From: Bog-473 sp963809715
GTDB lineage: Bacteria; Actinomycetota; Acidimicrobiia; Acidimicrobiales; RAAP-2
NCBI GenBank assembly: GCA_963809715.1
Contig: CAWEKO010000010.1
Location: 62,001-126,000, forward strand
Direction of reading: 5' to 3'
Length of the DNA stretch: 64,000 bases
Position numbers and translations under genes: made by a program. This document shows positions 1 through 9,137 of this stretch, one piece after another; positions within the stretch are counted from its first letter, which is position 1; each line of letters begins with the position of its first letter. The notes under the pieces were generated by a model. That model made no database searches and had not been told where the DNA came from. It saw nothing but the letters and a program-made list of their open reading frames with translations.

Positions 1-813
1 CTGGTTCCGGCCATGGTCGGCCATCGGCGACCGCTCGCCTACTACGCCATCGGCACCTACGCCGCTACGCGCCGCCGACGCGTTCAACTCTCGGTGTGGA
101 AGCACCTGATGTCCCGGGTCGACGTGGTGGCCGCCGAGGGCGACGAGGTCAAAGACGAATGCACCTCGTTGATGGGTGTCCCCCCCGAAAGGGTGGTCAT
201 GACCCCAAACGGGCGAGATCCGGAGGTTTTTTTCCCCACCGGCAGCGAGAGCGGTCGGGGACCGCTCACCATCACCTTCGTCGGTGCCTTGACTGAAGGG
301 AAGGGTCCCGACCGGTTCGTGGAGGTGGTCGCCGCCCTGCGGGAGCGGGACTTGGACTTCCGGTCCCGGATCATCGGGGACGGCCCGTTGCGCGGCTCAC
401 TCATCGGGCCGGCCGGCGCGGCAGGGGTCGACCTGCTCGGATCGCGTGCCGATGTCCCAGAACTCCTTCGCGAGTCCGACATCATGGTATTTCCCAGTCG
501 CCCCGAAGGCGAGGGCATGCCCGGTGTGCTGATCGAAGCGGGGCTATCTGGGGTGCCAGTGGTGGCAACCGACGTGCCCGGTGTCCGCACCATCATCGCT
601 GACGGCGAGACCGGCCTCGTGGTCCCCCATGGGGATCCCGAGGCCATGGTGGCCGCCGTTCACCGCCTGGCCGTAGAGAGCGCTCTGCGGTCGAAAATGG
701 GAAGGGCGGCCCGACTGCGATGCGTCGAGCACTTCAGCATCGACGCAGTGGCGGAGCAGTGGCTGCGCCTCCTGTCCCCTCTGCTGGGGACGGCGAGGAC
801 AGATCAGGCCTGA
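1..813 (+). CDS. Glycosyltransferase family 4 (GT-B), 5' end outside window
   Basis: The reading frame is open from the first base, so the gene begins upstream; the ATG at 13 is probably internal. The visible 270 residues are the C-terminal half of a GT-B retaining glycosyltransferase. They show the interdomain segment with NGRDPEVFFP, a nucleotide-sugar binding Rossmann part starting TITFVGALTEGKG, and the acidic donor motif region EGEGMPGVLIEAG. The protein ends with a helix typical of the family (HFSIDAVAEQWLRLL). It probably transfers a sugar from an NDP-sugar to a glycan or lipid acceptor at the cytoplasmic membrane. Acceptor and donor cannot be told. The next reading frame downstream is a transposase remnant on the opposite strand. 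Confidence 0.85.
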   Translation: MVPAMVGHRRPLAYYAIGTYAATRRRRVQLSVWKHLMSRVDVVAAEGDEVKDECTSLMGVPPERVVMTPNGRDPEVFFPTGSESGRGPLTITFVGALTEGKGPDRFVEVVAALRERDLDFRSRIIGDGPLRGSLIGPAGAAGVDLLGSRADVPELLRESDIMVFPSRPEGEGMPGVLIEAGLSGVPVVATDVPGVRTIIADGETGLVVPHGDPEAMVAAVHRLAVESALRSKMGRAARLRCVEHFSIDAVAEQWLRLLSPLLGTARTDQA

Positions 814-846
814 GACGACGACAAGTCGACAAGTCGGTCCGTCAGG

Positions 847-1224
847 TCACCGCCGCATCTGGTCAGTGTGGTGAGACCACCGGCGTCGCCCGCGATCGCC
901 TGATGGCGCGCTCTTTGGCCACGGCGTAGACCGCCCTTCGACGACCAACGGGAGCAGAAGCAAGTTGGCGGGGAGCAAGAATCTGTTCTGCGGCGCATCG
1001 GTCGGCCGGCCATAGAAGGGTGGGTCGATGTAGTGCACGAACGGGCGCTCTTTGACCTGGGTCGGTTCCGAACATTTCGGGCAGAGCACCGCCCGGACGA
1101 CCCGCTCGACGCTCGTGCCGCTGCGTTTGTAGTGCAGGACGCGGACGTCTTTGAATCCGACCAGGGCCTCGAGGATCTCACTAGGGTCAGTGACAACGAA
1201 AGTGATTCTTTTTTTTTGGCTCAT
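847..1224 (-). pseudogene. ISL3-type transposase, N-terminal remnant
   Basis: About 125 codons starting at ATG 1224, preceded by a GGAGGGAGG ribosome-binding sequence. The segment with CPKCSEPTQVKERP and then YIDPPFYGRPT looks like the N-terminal zinc-ribbon of ISL3-family transposases, where a CxxC pair is followed by a basic stretch and a D-P/L-P-x-x-G-R-P motif. A full ISL3 transposase has roughly 400 or more residues with a DDE domain; here the match ends after about 75 residues and the remaining codons look random. The second codon region contains a run of nine A residues (T at 1209-1217 on the plus strand). No flanking inverted repeats were identified. I infer a dead insertion-sequence remnant. 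Confidence 0.55.
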
Positions 1225-1236
1225 ACCTCCCTCCAT

Positions 1237-1527
1237 TCACGCAAGGGGAGGAGCAGTCACCAATCGCGGAGCGGTTCACGTGGTCCGTTTGTGTTCCCGC
1301 GTGGCTCGGTAGTAGGACTGCTGAGTCCTGCTGCCGATGATACTCAGCGCACAGCACATTGCTCCCGCAAGGTAGACGCCAGCCGTGAGGGCGGTGAAGT
1401 GTGGCGTGAGGTCACGTCGAATCGCTACCTGTCCGACATGCAACCATCGCGTGATCAAAAACTGCAACCATCAGATGCAGAATCCGGCAGGCGAGGTCCC
1501 CACCGGATCGCTGCCCTGTGCGACCTC
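1237..1527. other. Intergenic stretch, no confident gene
   Basis: 291 bases between the transposase remnant and the VWA gene. Base composition is less GC-rich than the neighbours. A minus-strand frame at 1276-1467 encodes 63 residues with one hydrophobic segment (around LTAGVYLAGAMCCALSI), but its third-position GC is low and no ribosome-binding site is clear. It may be debris of the same mobile element. Confidence 0.3.
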
Positions 1528-3534
1528 TTATCCGGCGGGGCGCAGGACGCGGCGGTGCTGGAGAAAGTCGACCAGCACGTAGCCGCCGAGAGCGTCGGGG
1601 GTCGTGTAGAAGGTGCGGCCGCCGTTGACCCGGGCGATCTGCTCCACGAAGGGGTAGTGGGTGCGCTGGAGGTCGAGGGCGAAGGTGTTGATCACGATGC
1701 CGGCACGGGTGCAGCGGATGACCTCGGCCATGGTGCGGCGCAGGGTCTCGGGGACGGGCGGGTAGTTGAAGAAGACCTCGCCGTAGTCGTCGACGTGGGC
1801 CGTGGGCTCGCCGTCGGTCACCACGATGATCTGCTTGGTCCCGTGCTCGTGGGCCAGCATGCGCCGGGACAGGGCGAGCGCGTGCTGGAGGTTGGTGCCG
1901 TAGACGTAGTCCCACATGGCGGCGGGGATCTCGTCGGGGCGGATCTCGCGGGCGACCTCGGAGAAGCCGATGATGCCGAGGAAGTCGCGGGGGAACTTCG
2001 AGGAGATGAGGGTCTGGAGCGCCATGGCCATGCGCTTGGCCGGCACGAAGTTGTCGCGCATGGGCATGGACATCGACAGGTCGACGCAGAGCACGGTGGC
2101 CGAGCGCGAGAGCGCCTCGACCTCGACCACCTCGAAGTCCTCGGGGGTCAGGCGCACGGGGACGCCGCTGCCGCCGCGGCGCACCGCGTTGTGCACGGTG
2201 GTCGAGAGGTGCAGGTTGAGCGGGTCGCCGTACTCGTAGGCCTTGGTCGTCTCCTCGCGGTCGTGTCCGGCGCCGGTGCGCACGGCGGAGTGGTCGCCGA
2301 TGCGGTCCTTGTTGATCTGGCCGAAGAGGTCGGCCAGCGCCTTCTGGCCGAGGCGGCGCACGCCGCGCGGCGTCAGCTCGATCTGGCCGCCCGACTGCTC
2401 GATGAGCCCGGCGTCGGCCAGTGACTTGGTCAGGTGGGCCAGCTTGTCGAGGGCACGCGCCGCGTCCTCGCCCATGTGCTGCTTCACCTGGTCGAGGTCG
2501 ATCTCGCCCAGGGCGGCCGGGCTGGAGGCGGACTGAATGACCTCCTCCATCCGATCCAACTGGCCCAGCTGCGTGGCCAGGTCGGTGGCCCGGTTCATGC
2601 TCATCGGGCCCTCGCCGTTGAAGTCGTAGGAGCGCTGCCAGCCCGCATCGGGCACGGCCCGCTGCAGGTTGCGGCTCAGCCGCTCGACCTGCCAGCGCAG
2701 GTCCATGTCCTCGAGCACGGCGTCGGCCAGCTGGCGCAGCTGAGCCTGCTGCTCGGGGCTGAGCGAGTTCCACACGGCCTGGGCCGCGGCCATGCGCTCG
2801 GCCAGCTGCTCGAGCAGCTCGTCGAGCGTCTCGGGGTTGCCCGGGAACATGTCGCCGTACTGGGCCATGAACTCCTCGAAGCTCGGGTCGAGCTCCTCGC
2901 CGGCCTCGCGCTGCTCGAGCATTTTGTTCAGCGCGTCGTAGGCGTCGCGCATGCGCGCCATCTGCTCGGGGCTCATGCTGGACAGCGCGTCGGAGGCGCC
3001 TTCGAAGAAGGTGTCGGCCATCTCGCGGCGCAACTCCTCGACCAGCTCCTCGAAGCGCTCCCGGGCCTCGGAGGAGACGAAGTCGTAGTTCTGGAGCGAG
3101 CTGATGCGCCCGGCCGGGTCGTCGGGCTGGAGGTCGAGCGCCATGCGGCGCTCGGTGGCCACGTCGCCGGTGACCTCCTCGCGGCGCTCGTCGCCCGAGG
3201 CCTTGGCCTCGTCGAGCAGCTCGTCGATGGCCGCGCGCTCGTCCTGCTCGATGTCGTCGAGCTGGCGGGTCAGCTCGGCCATGCGGCCGTCGGGGTCGCC
3301 CTCGGCCAGCATCTCGGCCCGGCGCCGCCGCAACTGGTCGAGCAGGTCGCGCAGCCCCGGCACCTGCTCGCCGTCGGACGTCTTGAAGCCCGACCGCAGC
3401 AGGCGCCGCAGCGCGTCGTCGAGGTCGCCGCCGGCCAGTAGGTCGTCGGTGAGGCCGGCCAGGAGGTCGTCGGGGTCGAGATCGGCGAATTCCTGGGTCC
3501 CGTCCCAGTGGGAGTAGTCGTAGTTGACGCTCAT
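1528..3534 (-). CDS. VWA-domain protein paired with a MoxR-type ATPase
   Basis: A 668-residue cytoplasmic protein. Residues about 1-380 are acidic, charged and mainly helical, with heptad-like runs. The C-terminal part carries a von Willebrand A domain with the metal-ion site DLSMSMPM (DxSxS) near residue 480 and a later TDGEPT segment. The same arrangement is found in the Mycobacterium tuberculosis pair Rv0958/Rv0959. The ATPase gene lies 90 bases upstream in the same direction. MoxR/VWA pairs generally act as chaperone-like complexes that remodel or insert metal into target proteins; the target here is unknown. The ATG at 3534 gives MSVNYDYSHWDG, a typical start for this family. Confidence 0.85.
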   Translation of the reverse strand: MSVNYDYSHWDGTQEFADLDPDDLLAGLTDDLLAGGDLDDALRRLLRSGFKTSDGEQVPGLRDLLDQLRRRRAEMLAEGDPDGRMAELTRQLDDIEQDERAAIDELLDEAKASGDERREEVTGDVATERRMALDLQPDDPAGRISSLQNYDFVSSEARERFEELVEELRREMADTFFEGASDALSSMSPEQMARMRDAYDALNKMLEQREAGEELDPSFEEFMAQYGDMFPGNPETLDELLEQLAERMAAAQAVWNSLSPEQQAQLRQLADAVLEDMDLRWQVERLSRNLQRAVPDAGWQRSYDFNGEGPMSMNRATDLATQLGQLDRMEEVIQSASSPAALGEIDLDQVKQHMGEDAARALDKLAHLTKSLADAGLIEQSGGQIELTPRGVRRLGQKALADLFGQINKDRIGDHSAVRTGAGHDREETTKAYEYGDPLNLHLSTTVHNAVRRGGSGVPVRLTPEDFEVVEVEALSRSATVLCVDLSMSMPMRDNFVPAKRMAMALQTLISSKFPRDFLGIIGFSEVAREIRPDEIPAAMWDYVYGTNLQHALALSRRMLAHEHGTKQIIVVTDGEPTAHVDDYGEVFFNYPPVPETLRRTMAEVIRCTRAGIVINTFALDLQRTHYPFVEQIARVNGGRTFYTTPDALGGYVLVDFLQHRRVLRPAG

Positions 3535-3624
3535 GTGCGTGCCGTCCTCGTCCTCGTCTGGTCGGTGCCCGTGGGCGGACGCGTATCCGTCTCTGCGTCC
3601 GTTCCGCGGTGGGCCCGTGTCGTG

Positions 3625-5103
3625 TTACTTGCGTCCCCGGTAGAGGGCGCGGGCGCCCGAGGCGTCCTTGTTCAGCCGCTTGGTCAGGTGCAGGCCCTCG
3701 AGCAGGAACTCCATGGCCGAGGCCATCAGCGCGGGCGACTCGGAGTCGACCGCCTCGGGCCCGGCCAGCTTGCGTGTGGCGGGCTCGAGCTCGGGGATGT
3801 CGGCCAGCACGGCCAGGTAGGCCGAGCTGGGCAGGTCGTCGCCCACGTGCACGACGACCTGGTCGTGGAAGGCGGCCACGATGGCCTGGGGATCGTCGAG
3901 GGTGACCCGGCGCCGGAAGACCGAGAGGGTGGCGGCGGCCACCAGCTGGGCCACGACCTCGTCCTCGTGGCCCTCCTCCATGGCCTCGACCTCGATCTTC
4001 CCCTGGGTGGAAGGGACGAGGGAGGCCAGGTCGCTGACACGGGGGACGGCGACGGGCTCGCCGGTGCGCAGGGCCCGGCGCACGGCCGAGGCGACGAGCG
4101 TCTCGTAGTTGGCGATGGAGAGGCGCACCGAGACACCGCTGCGCTGGTTGAGGTGGGTGCTGCGCCGGGCCAGCTGGCTCAGCTCGGCCACCACCTCCTT
4201 CATGAAGGGCGGCACGCTGACCGGCACGCCGGCCGTCGGGAGGTCGGCCTCGTGCTCCATGATGCGCACTTCGGTCACGGTCTCGTAGGGGTAGTGCGTG
4301 CGGATCTGCGCGCCGAAGCGGTCCTTGAGCGGCGTGATGATGCGGCCGCGGTTGGTGTAGTCCTCCGGGTTGGCCGTGGCCACGAGCATGATGTCGAGGG
4401 GCAGGCGGATCCGGTGACCCCGGATCTGCACGTCGCGCTCCTCGAGGATGTTGAGCAGGCCGACCTGGATGCGCTCGGAGAGGTCGGGCAACTCGTTGAT
4501 GGCGAAGATGCCCCGGTTGACCCGCGGGATCAAGCCGTAGTGGAGCGCCATCTCGTCGCTGAGGTAGCGACCCTCCGCGATCTTGATCGGGTCGACCTCG
4601 CCGATGAGGTCGGCGATGGAGGTGTCGGGGGTGGCCAGCTTCTCGCCGTAGCGCTGCGAGCGATGGGTCCAGGTCACCGGCAGGGCCTCGCCCAGCTCCT
4701 CGAAGCGGTCGAGGGCGTAGCGCGAGACCGGGTGGTAGGGGTCGTCGTTGATCTCGGAGCCGGCGACGATGGGCATCCACTCGTTGAGCAGGCCGACGAG
4801 GGATCGGATGACACGGGTCTTGGCCTGGCCCCGCTCGCCCAGGAGGATGATGTCGTGTCCGGCCAGGATGGAGTTCTCCAGCTGGGGCACGACGGTCTCG
4901 TCGAAGCCGAGGACTCCGGGCACGAGGGTCTTGCCCTCGGCGATCAGCTTGGCCGTGTTCCGCCGCATCTCCTCGGCCACCGAGACGGACTCCCAGCCGC
5001 TGGCGCGGAGGTCGGCCAACGAGGTCGGGAGGTCGGCCGGGGCCTTGAGGCCGCCGGGATCCGGGGTGGCCGAAGGGTCGAAGTGGTCAGTCGAGCCGCT
5101 CAT
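3625..5103 (-). CDS. MoxR / magnesium-chelatase-like AAA+ ATPase
   Basis: A 492-residue AAA+ protein. Walker A is GERGQAKT near residue 88. The Walker B position reads FAINEL, with Asn where many AAA+ proteins have Asp. A sensor-1 type Asn follows in ATANPEDY, and an arginine-finger area in PLKDRFGAQ. The C-terminal lid region is helical. It resembles the M. tuberculosis Rv0958 family annotated as magnesium-chelatase-like, but there is no bacteriochlorophyll pathway in the window, so chelation of Mg is not implied. It is transcribed ahead of the VWA partner, with which it probably forms a hexameric remodelling machine. ATG at 5103 gives MSGSTDHFDPS. Confidence 0.85.
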   Translation of the reverse strand: MSGSTDHFDPSATPDPGGLKAPADLPTSLADLRASGWESVSVAEEMRRNTAKLIAEGKTLVPGVLGFDETVVPQLENSILAGHDIILLGERGQAKTRVIRSLVGLLNEWMPIVAGSEINDDPYHPVSRYALDRFEELGEALPVTWTHRSQRYGEKLATPDTSIADLIGEVDPIKIAEGRYLSDEMALHYGLIPRVNRGIFAINELPDLSERIQVGLLNILEERDVQIRGHRIRLPLDIMLVATANPEDYTNRGRIITPLKDRFGAQIRTHYPYETVTEVRIMEHEADLPTAGVPVSVPPFMKEVVAELSQLARRSTHLNQRSGVSVRLSIANYETLVASAVRRALRTGEPVAVPRVSDLASLVPSTQGKIEVEAMEEGHEDEVVAQLVAAATLSVFRRRVTLDDPQAIVAAFHDQVVVHVGDDLPSSAYLAVLADIPELEPATRKLAGPEAVDSESPALMASAMEFLLEGLHLTKRLNKDASGARALYRGRK

Positions 5104-5198
5104 TGGACCGAGCCTACGCCGCGTGCCTCTGTGGCGGCGCGGCGAGCTGGCGGTCGTTCGTCGTCAGACCCCGGACGGCCAGCCGCGGCGTCTGCGCT

Positions 5199-7041
5199 TC
5201 AGGAAGGCCACGCGACCTGGACGGGGAGGGCGGAGCCGAAGGGATTCTGTGAGTAGAACTGGCCGTTCCCGAGGTCTCCCTGTGCACCGGCGCCCCAGCA
5301 ATTCACTCCGCCCGAGGTGAGCATGGCGCAGTAGCCGTCCTGGTCGCCGGTCAGGCTGGCCACACCCGAGAGCGCGCCGGTCCCGCTGAGGCTCTTCACC
5401 TGGACGGGGAGCGCGGAGCCGTCGGGGAACTTGCCGTTGCCGAGCTCTCCCTGGCCACCCGCCCCCCAACAATTCACCCGGCCGGTGGCGAGCAGGCCGC
5501 AGGTGCCCATGCCGTCGCCCGTCATGGTGGCGACGCCCGAGAGCGTCCCGGTCCCGCTCACACCGACCACGGGGACCGGGGTGGCCGAGTCCGAGAACTG
5601 CCCGTTGCCGAGTTGGCCGTTGGTGCCGGCGCCCCAGCACGCGACGTTGCCCGCGGTGAAGGCGCAGTAGCCATCGGAGTCGCCCGTCAGGCTGGTGACG
5701 CCTGCGAGCCTGCCGCTCCCGTCTGTGCCGACCACGGAGACGGGGACGGCCGAGCTGGTCGACGGGGGCCCGTTCCCGAGCTCGCCATTCTGGCCGAAGC
5801 CCCAACAGGCCACCCGACCTGAGGCGAGCAGGGCGCAGTAGGCGCCGGTGGCGTCGCTGGTCAGGCTCGAGACACCCGAGAGTGTGCCGCTGCCGCTCGT
5901 ATCGACAACGGCGACCGGGGTGGCGGAGCCGTCGGGGCTGCCTTGGTAGAACTGCCCGTTCCCGAGTTGGCCGTTGGCGCCGGCCCCCCAGCACACCACG
6001 GTGCCCGTGGTCAGCACGGCGCAGTAGCCGTTTCCGGCACCGGTCACGGTGGCGACACCGGAGAGCGCGCCGGCTGCCGTCGGTGTCTTGCACCTGGACC
6101 GGGAGCGCGGAGCCGTTGGGGGCCGCCGAATAGAACTGGCCGTTGCCGAGCTCGCCGTCGGGTCCGTACCCCCAGCAGTCCACGCCGCCCGAGGTGAGGA
6201 CGGCGCAGTAGCCCAGGCCGCTGCTGGCCAGGCTCGTGACACCGGAGAGCGGGCCGCTGCCGTCGGTGTCCTTCACGGGGACCGGAGTGGCGGAGCCGTT
6301 GGGAAAGGCCGTGTAGAACTGGTTGTTCCCGAGCTCGCCGAACTCGCCGAAGCCCCAGCAGTCCACGCCGCCAGAGGTGAGCAGCGCGCAGTAGCCGTAT
6401 CCGCTTGCGTCACTCATGAGGCTCTCGACGCCCGTGAGGGTACCGCTGCCGCCCACTCCCTCCACCTGGACCGGGCTGGCGGAGCCGCCGGGGCCGTTGG
6501 GGTCGTAGAACTGCCCGTTGCCGAGCTCGCCGAACTCGCCCAGTCCCCAACACTGCACCGAGCCCGAGGTGAACAGGGCGCAGTAGCCGTCGCCGTCGCT
6601 GGCCAGCGAACGCACGCCGTTGGGGACGCCACCGGGTTCGACCTTGACGTTGACTGACATCGACGTCTTGCCGCCGAACCCCTTGGCCATGACGGTGATG
6701 TCGTAGCGGACGGCCGTCGACGACGGGTTGGCCGCCAAGACGAGCGCGTCCTTCAGCGTGCCGCCGTCACACGGGACCAGACCCGCACCGGAGAGCGGCG
6801 CCGGCGAGGAGGTGACCTTGCAGGTCTGGGCGTTGGCGACCACGGCCGAGACGGTGACCGTCCCGCCCGCGGCGACCACCTTCGACGGCTTCGCCGTCAA
6901 CGCGGAGATGACCGGCGGCGGTGGGCCCAACGTTGTCGCTGCCGTCGTCGTCGCCGCACCCGACGTGGCGAGCGCACCGGTCCCGACTCCCGCCAGAGCA
7001 GAAAGCGTCGCGAACCAGACCAGCCAGTGCCGTACCCCCAC
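5199..7041 (-). CDS. Secreted RCC1-repeat protein, frameshifted near 6072
   Basis: The GTG at 7041, after a run of seven G, starts a signal peptide (VRHWLVWFATLSALAG). An Ig-like segment of about 100 residues follows, then eight repeats of about 50 residues with the pattern YCAxLTSGxVxCWGxGxxGELGNGQF. This is the RCC1 beta-propeller repeat of secreted actinobacterial proteins. Each repeat carries two or so Cys, suggesting internal disulfides. Repeats 1-3 and 4-8 lie in different frames. At 6071-6073 the plus strand reads CGG where the other repeats have CG; removing one G restores a 613-residue protein. I treat the frameshift as probable sequence error, though true inactivation is possible. 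Function unknown; likely extracellular binding. Confidence 0.8.
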
Positions 7042-7154
7042 GATGGACCCCCCCGGGTAGAGCCGGAACGGTAGCAGTGCCGGTCGTGCCGATGCTGGAG
7101 GCGCGCGGTGACGGCGCAAGTTTTCATCAGCAGTTTCCTCTGTCTTCGCGTTGT

Positions 7155-7180
7155 CACTGCAACTACTTCACTGCAACTAC
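7155..7180. repeat. Direct repeat upstream of the RCC1 gene
   Basis: CACTGCAACTAC occurs twice, at 7155-7166 and 7169-7180, with a 14-nt period. It lies 115-140 bases upstream of the RCC1-protein start and just after the LysR gene stop. It could be a regulator site; no regulator is assigned. Confidence 0.5.
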
Positions 7181-7216
7181 CTCTTCGTGCCGTTCGAGAA
7201 CGACCTCAGCCGGAAT

Positions 7217-8119
7217 TCAGGGCGCGGTGACGACAGGTTGCACCACGCCGCGCAGCAGTTGGTCGGCCAGGGCGCGGGCAGGCCGGGCCAACGCGCGGTC
7301 GCCGCGCTGCGCCAACGCGATCGTGCGGCTGAGCGTCGGGCCGGTGAAGGGAACGGCGACCAAAGAGCCGTCACCGGGCAGGGCGATGGCCGGGACCACG
7401 GCGGCGCCCAGACCGGCGGCCACGAACGAGAGGACGCCGGCCATCTCTCCGCCCTCGCTGACCAGGTGCGGCTCGACGCCGGCGGCCAGGCAGGCCGCCA
7501 AGGTGACCTCGCGCAGGTCGTAGCCCTCGCGGAACATGACCAGATCGAGGCGGTCGAGGTCGCGCACCTTGACCCGGCGCCGCAGGGCCAGAGGGTGACC
7601 AGGGGCGAGGGCCAGGACGAGTGGGTCGTCGAAGAGCGGCGTCGTCTCGACCAGCGGATCGGTGACCGGCATCACGACGAGCGCCAGGTCGACCTCGCCC
7701 GAGGCCACCTGGGGCACGAGCTGGTGCGACCCGGCTTCGACCACGGACAGGTCGATGCCCGGATGGCTGTGGTGGAACGCGACCAGCGCTGGGGCCAGCA
7801 CGCTGGTGATGAGGCTGGGGGTGGCTCCCACGGCGAGCCGACCCCGGGCCATGCCCGAGAGGGCCCGGGCCTCGGCACCGGTCGCCTCGACGTCGGCCAG
7901 GACACGCTGGATGAAGGGCAGGAGCGCGCTGCCGTCGGGGGTGAGGGTGACCAACCCCTGCCCGGGGCTGCGATTGAAGAGGACGACGCCGAGCTCCTGC
8001 TCGAGGAGGCGGACCTGGCGCGAGAGCGAGGGCTGGGCCAGGTGGAGCCCGGCCGCGGCCCGGGTGAAGCTCTGGTCCTCGGCCACGGCCAGGACGTAGG
8101 CCAGCTGGTGCAGTTGCAT
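7217..8119 (-). CDS. LysR-family transcriptional regulator
   Basis: A 300-residue protein of normal LTTR length. The N-terminal helix-turn-helix is clear (SFTRAAAGLHLAQPSLSRQV, residues about 17-36), followed by the linker helix LLEQELGVVLFNR. The effector domain runs from about residue 90 (GRLAVGATPSLI) to the end. It is divergent from the succinate dehydrogenase operon, and a perfect 9-bp inverted repeat lies immediately upstream of its start codon. LysR proteins commonly repress themselves and control the divergent genes in response to a small ligand, so control of sdh is a reasonable inference. Confidence 0.9.
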   Translation of the reverse strand: MQLHQLAYVLAVAEDQSFTRAAAGLHLAQPSLSRQVRLLEQELGVVLFNRSPGQGLVTLTPDGSALLPFIQRVLADVEATGAEARALSGMARGRLAVGATPSLITSVLAPALVAFHHSHPGIDLSVVEAGSHQLVPQVASGEVDLALVVMPVTDPLVETTPLFDDPLVLALAPGHPLALRRRVKVRDLDRLDLVMFREGYDLREVTLAACLAAGVEPHLVSEGGEMAGVLSFVAAGLGAAVVPAIALPGDGSLVAVPFTGPTLSRTIALAQRGDRALARPARALADQLLRGVVQPVVTAP

Positions 8120-8120
8120 G

Positions 8121-8143
8121 ATTCAGAGCTTAACGCTCTGAAT
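8121..8143. promoter_or_regulatory. Perfect inverted repeat, likely LysR operator
   Basis: Arms ATTCAGAGC (8121-8129) and GCTCTGAAT (8135-8143) are perfectly complementary around a 5-nt spacer. The dyad starts one base upstream of the lysR ATG. It fits the T-N11-A interrupted palindrome of LysR-type operators and would allow autorepression plus control of sdh. Confidence 0.75.
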
Positions 8144-8161
8144 TTGATGCTCTTTATGTCT

Positions 8162-8190
8162 TTGACGTGCGGTCGGTGCCGCCGTATCGT
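8162..8190 (+). promoter_or_regulatory. Candidate sigma-70 promoter for sdhCAB
   Basis: TTGACG at 8162-8167 and TATCGT at 8185-8190 are separated by 17 bases. This would start transcription near 8197, about 80 bases before the sdhC GTG. It lies downstream of the LysR dyad. Confidence 0.45.
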
Positions 8191-8278
8191 CGCAGGGTCG
8201 CCACGACTTGCACCTGCGCAAGAGTGGTCTGGAATGATTTGGCGGCCGCGGTGGTGAGCCGGGCCTGAGGAGGTCGGA

Positions 8279-9127
8279 GTGACGGCGACGGTGGACAACG
8301 CAACCGCGACTCCGGTTGCCATCGGAGGCGCGAGGGGTGGGCCCGACCAGGCCACCCTGCGCAAGGACACCTGGTGGGTCGAGCCCGTGGTGACGGTGGC
8401 GGTGCTCACCTCGTTCGTCATCTACTCGACCTGGGCCGCGTTCGTGGGCAAGGACTACTACGCCGGGGTCGCCTTCAACCGGGACCTGATTTCGCCCTTC
8501 TACTCGCCCTGCATCGCCCAGAGCTGCGTGGCGGGCAGCCACACCTTCGGGACCCTGCCCTTCTGGAGCTGGTCGCCCGCGCTGCTCATCTTGATCTTCC
8601 CGCTCGGCTTCCGCCTCACCTGCTACTACTACCGCAAGGCCTACTACCGGTCCTTCTGGTGGTCGCCCCCGGCCTGCGCGGTGGCCGACGCCCACGGCAG
8701 CTACAGCGGTGAGTCCCGCTTCCCGCTGATCCTCCAGAACATCCACCGCTACTTCTTCTGGCTGCTGCTGATCTTCAACGCCATCCTGACCTACGACGCG
8801 ATCCTGGCCTTCCGCCAGCCCTACCTGGTCAACGGCGTGGAGCACGTGCACATCGGGTTCAGCCTCGGGACGGCGGTGCTGCTGGCGAACGCGGTGTTCC
8901 TCTGGCTCTACTCGCTGTCGTGCCACGCCTGCCGCCACTTCTGCGGCGGCCAGGTGAAGTCCTTCGCCAAGCACCCCACGCGCCACAAGCTCTGGAAGTT
9001 CGTCACGCCGCTCAACGCGCGCCACATGCGCTTCGCCTGGATCAGCCTCTTCGGCGTGGCCCTGTGCGACCTCTACGTGCGCCTGGTGGCCAGCGGCACC
9101 ATCCACGACCCCGGCTTCCACTTCTAG
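8279..9127 (+). CDS. sdhC: Succinate dehydrogenase membrane subunit (Sdh1-type SdhC)
   Basis: A 282-residue integral membrane protein with about five membrane spans (near 33-55, 97-118, 150-172, 191-213, 245-266). GTG 8279 is chosen because GAGGAGG lies 5 bases upstream. It is not a classic small SdhC/SdhD anchor; it matches the single large membrane subunit of the mycobacterial Sdh1 type. It is rich in Cys and His in and beside the membrane: SPCIAQSC near 80, LTCYYYRK near 115, SPPAC near 130, CHACRHFC near 207. The M. smegmatis Sdh1 structure, from memory, has a membrane-embedded Rieske-type cluster in this subunit, so such a cluster is possible here. First gene of sdhCAB. Confidence 0.85.
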   Translation: MTATVDNATATPVAIGGARGGPDQATLRKDTWWVEPVVTVAVLTSFVIYSTWAAFVGKDYYAGVAFNRDLISPFYSPCIAQSCVAGSHTFGTLPFWSWSPALLILIFPLGFRLTCYYYRKAYYRSFWWSPPACAVADAHGSYSGESRFPLILQNIHRYFFWLLLIFNAILTYDAILAFRQPYLVNGVEHVHIGFSLGTAVLLANAVFLWLYSLSCHACRHFCGGQVKSFAKHPTRHKLWKFVTPLNARHMRFAWISLFGVALCDLYVRLVASGTIHDPGFHF

Positions 9128-9137
9128 GGGGCGACGT

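Noticed and set aside
1276..1467. 63-codon minus-strand frame with one hydrophobic segment
   Set aside because: Third-position GC is low for this genome and there is no ribosome-binding site; kept only as a note in the intergenic entry.
1412..4780. Open frame of 1122 codons on the minus strand across the VWA and ATPase genes
   Set aside because: The product is almost only Arg, Pro, Ala, Gly and His. The other minus-strand frame holds two clear protein families.
3625..5103. Magnesium chelatase for chlorophyll synthesis
   Set aside because: No other pigment genes are present, and the paired VWA/ATPase architecture is common in non-photosynthetic actinobacteria.
5199..7041. Repeated units of about 150 bases read as a CRISPR-like array
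   Set aside because: The repeats are codons of RCC1 propeller units, with no constant spacer length and no short exact repeat.
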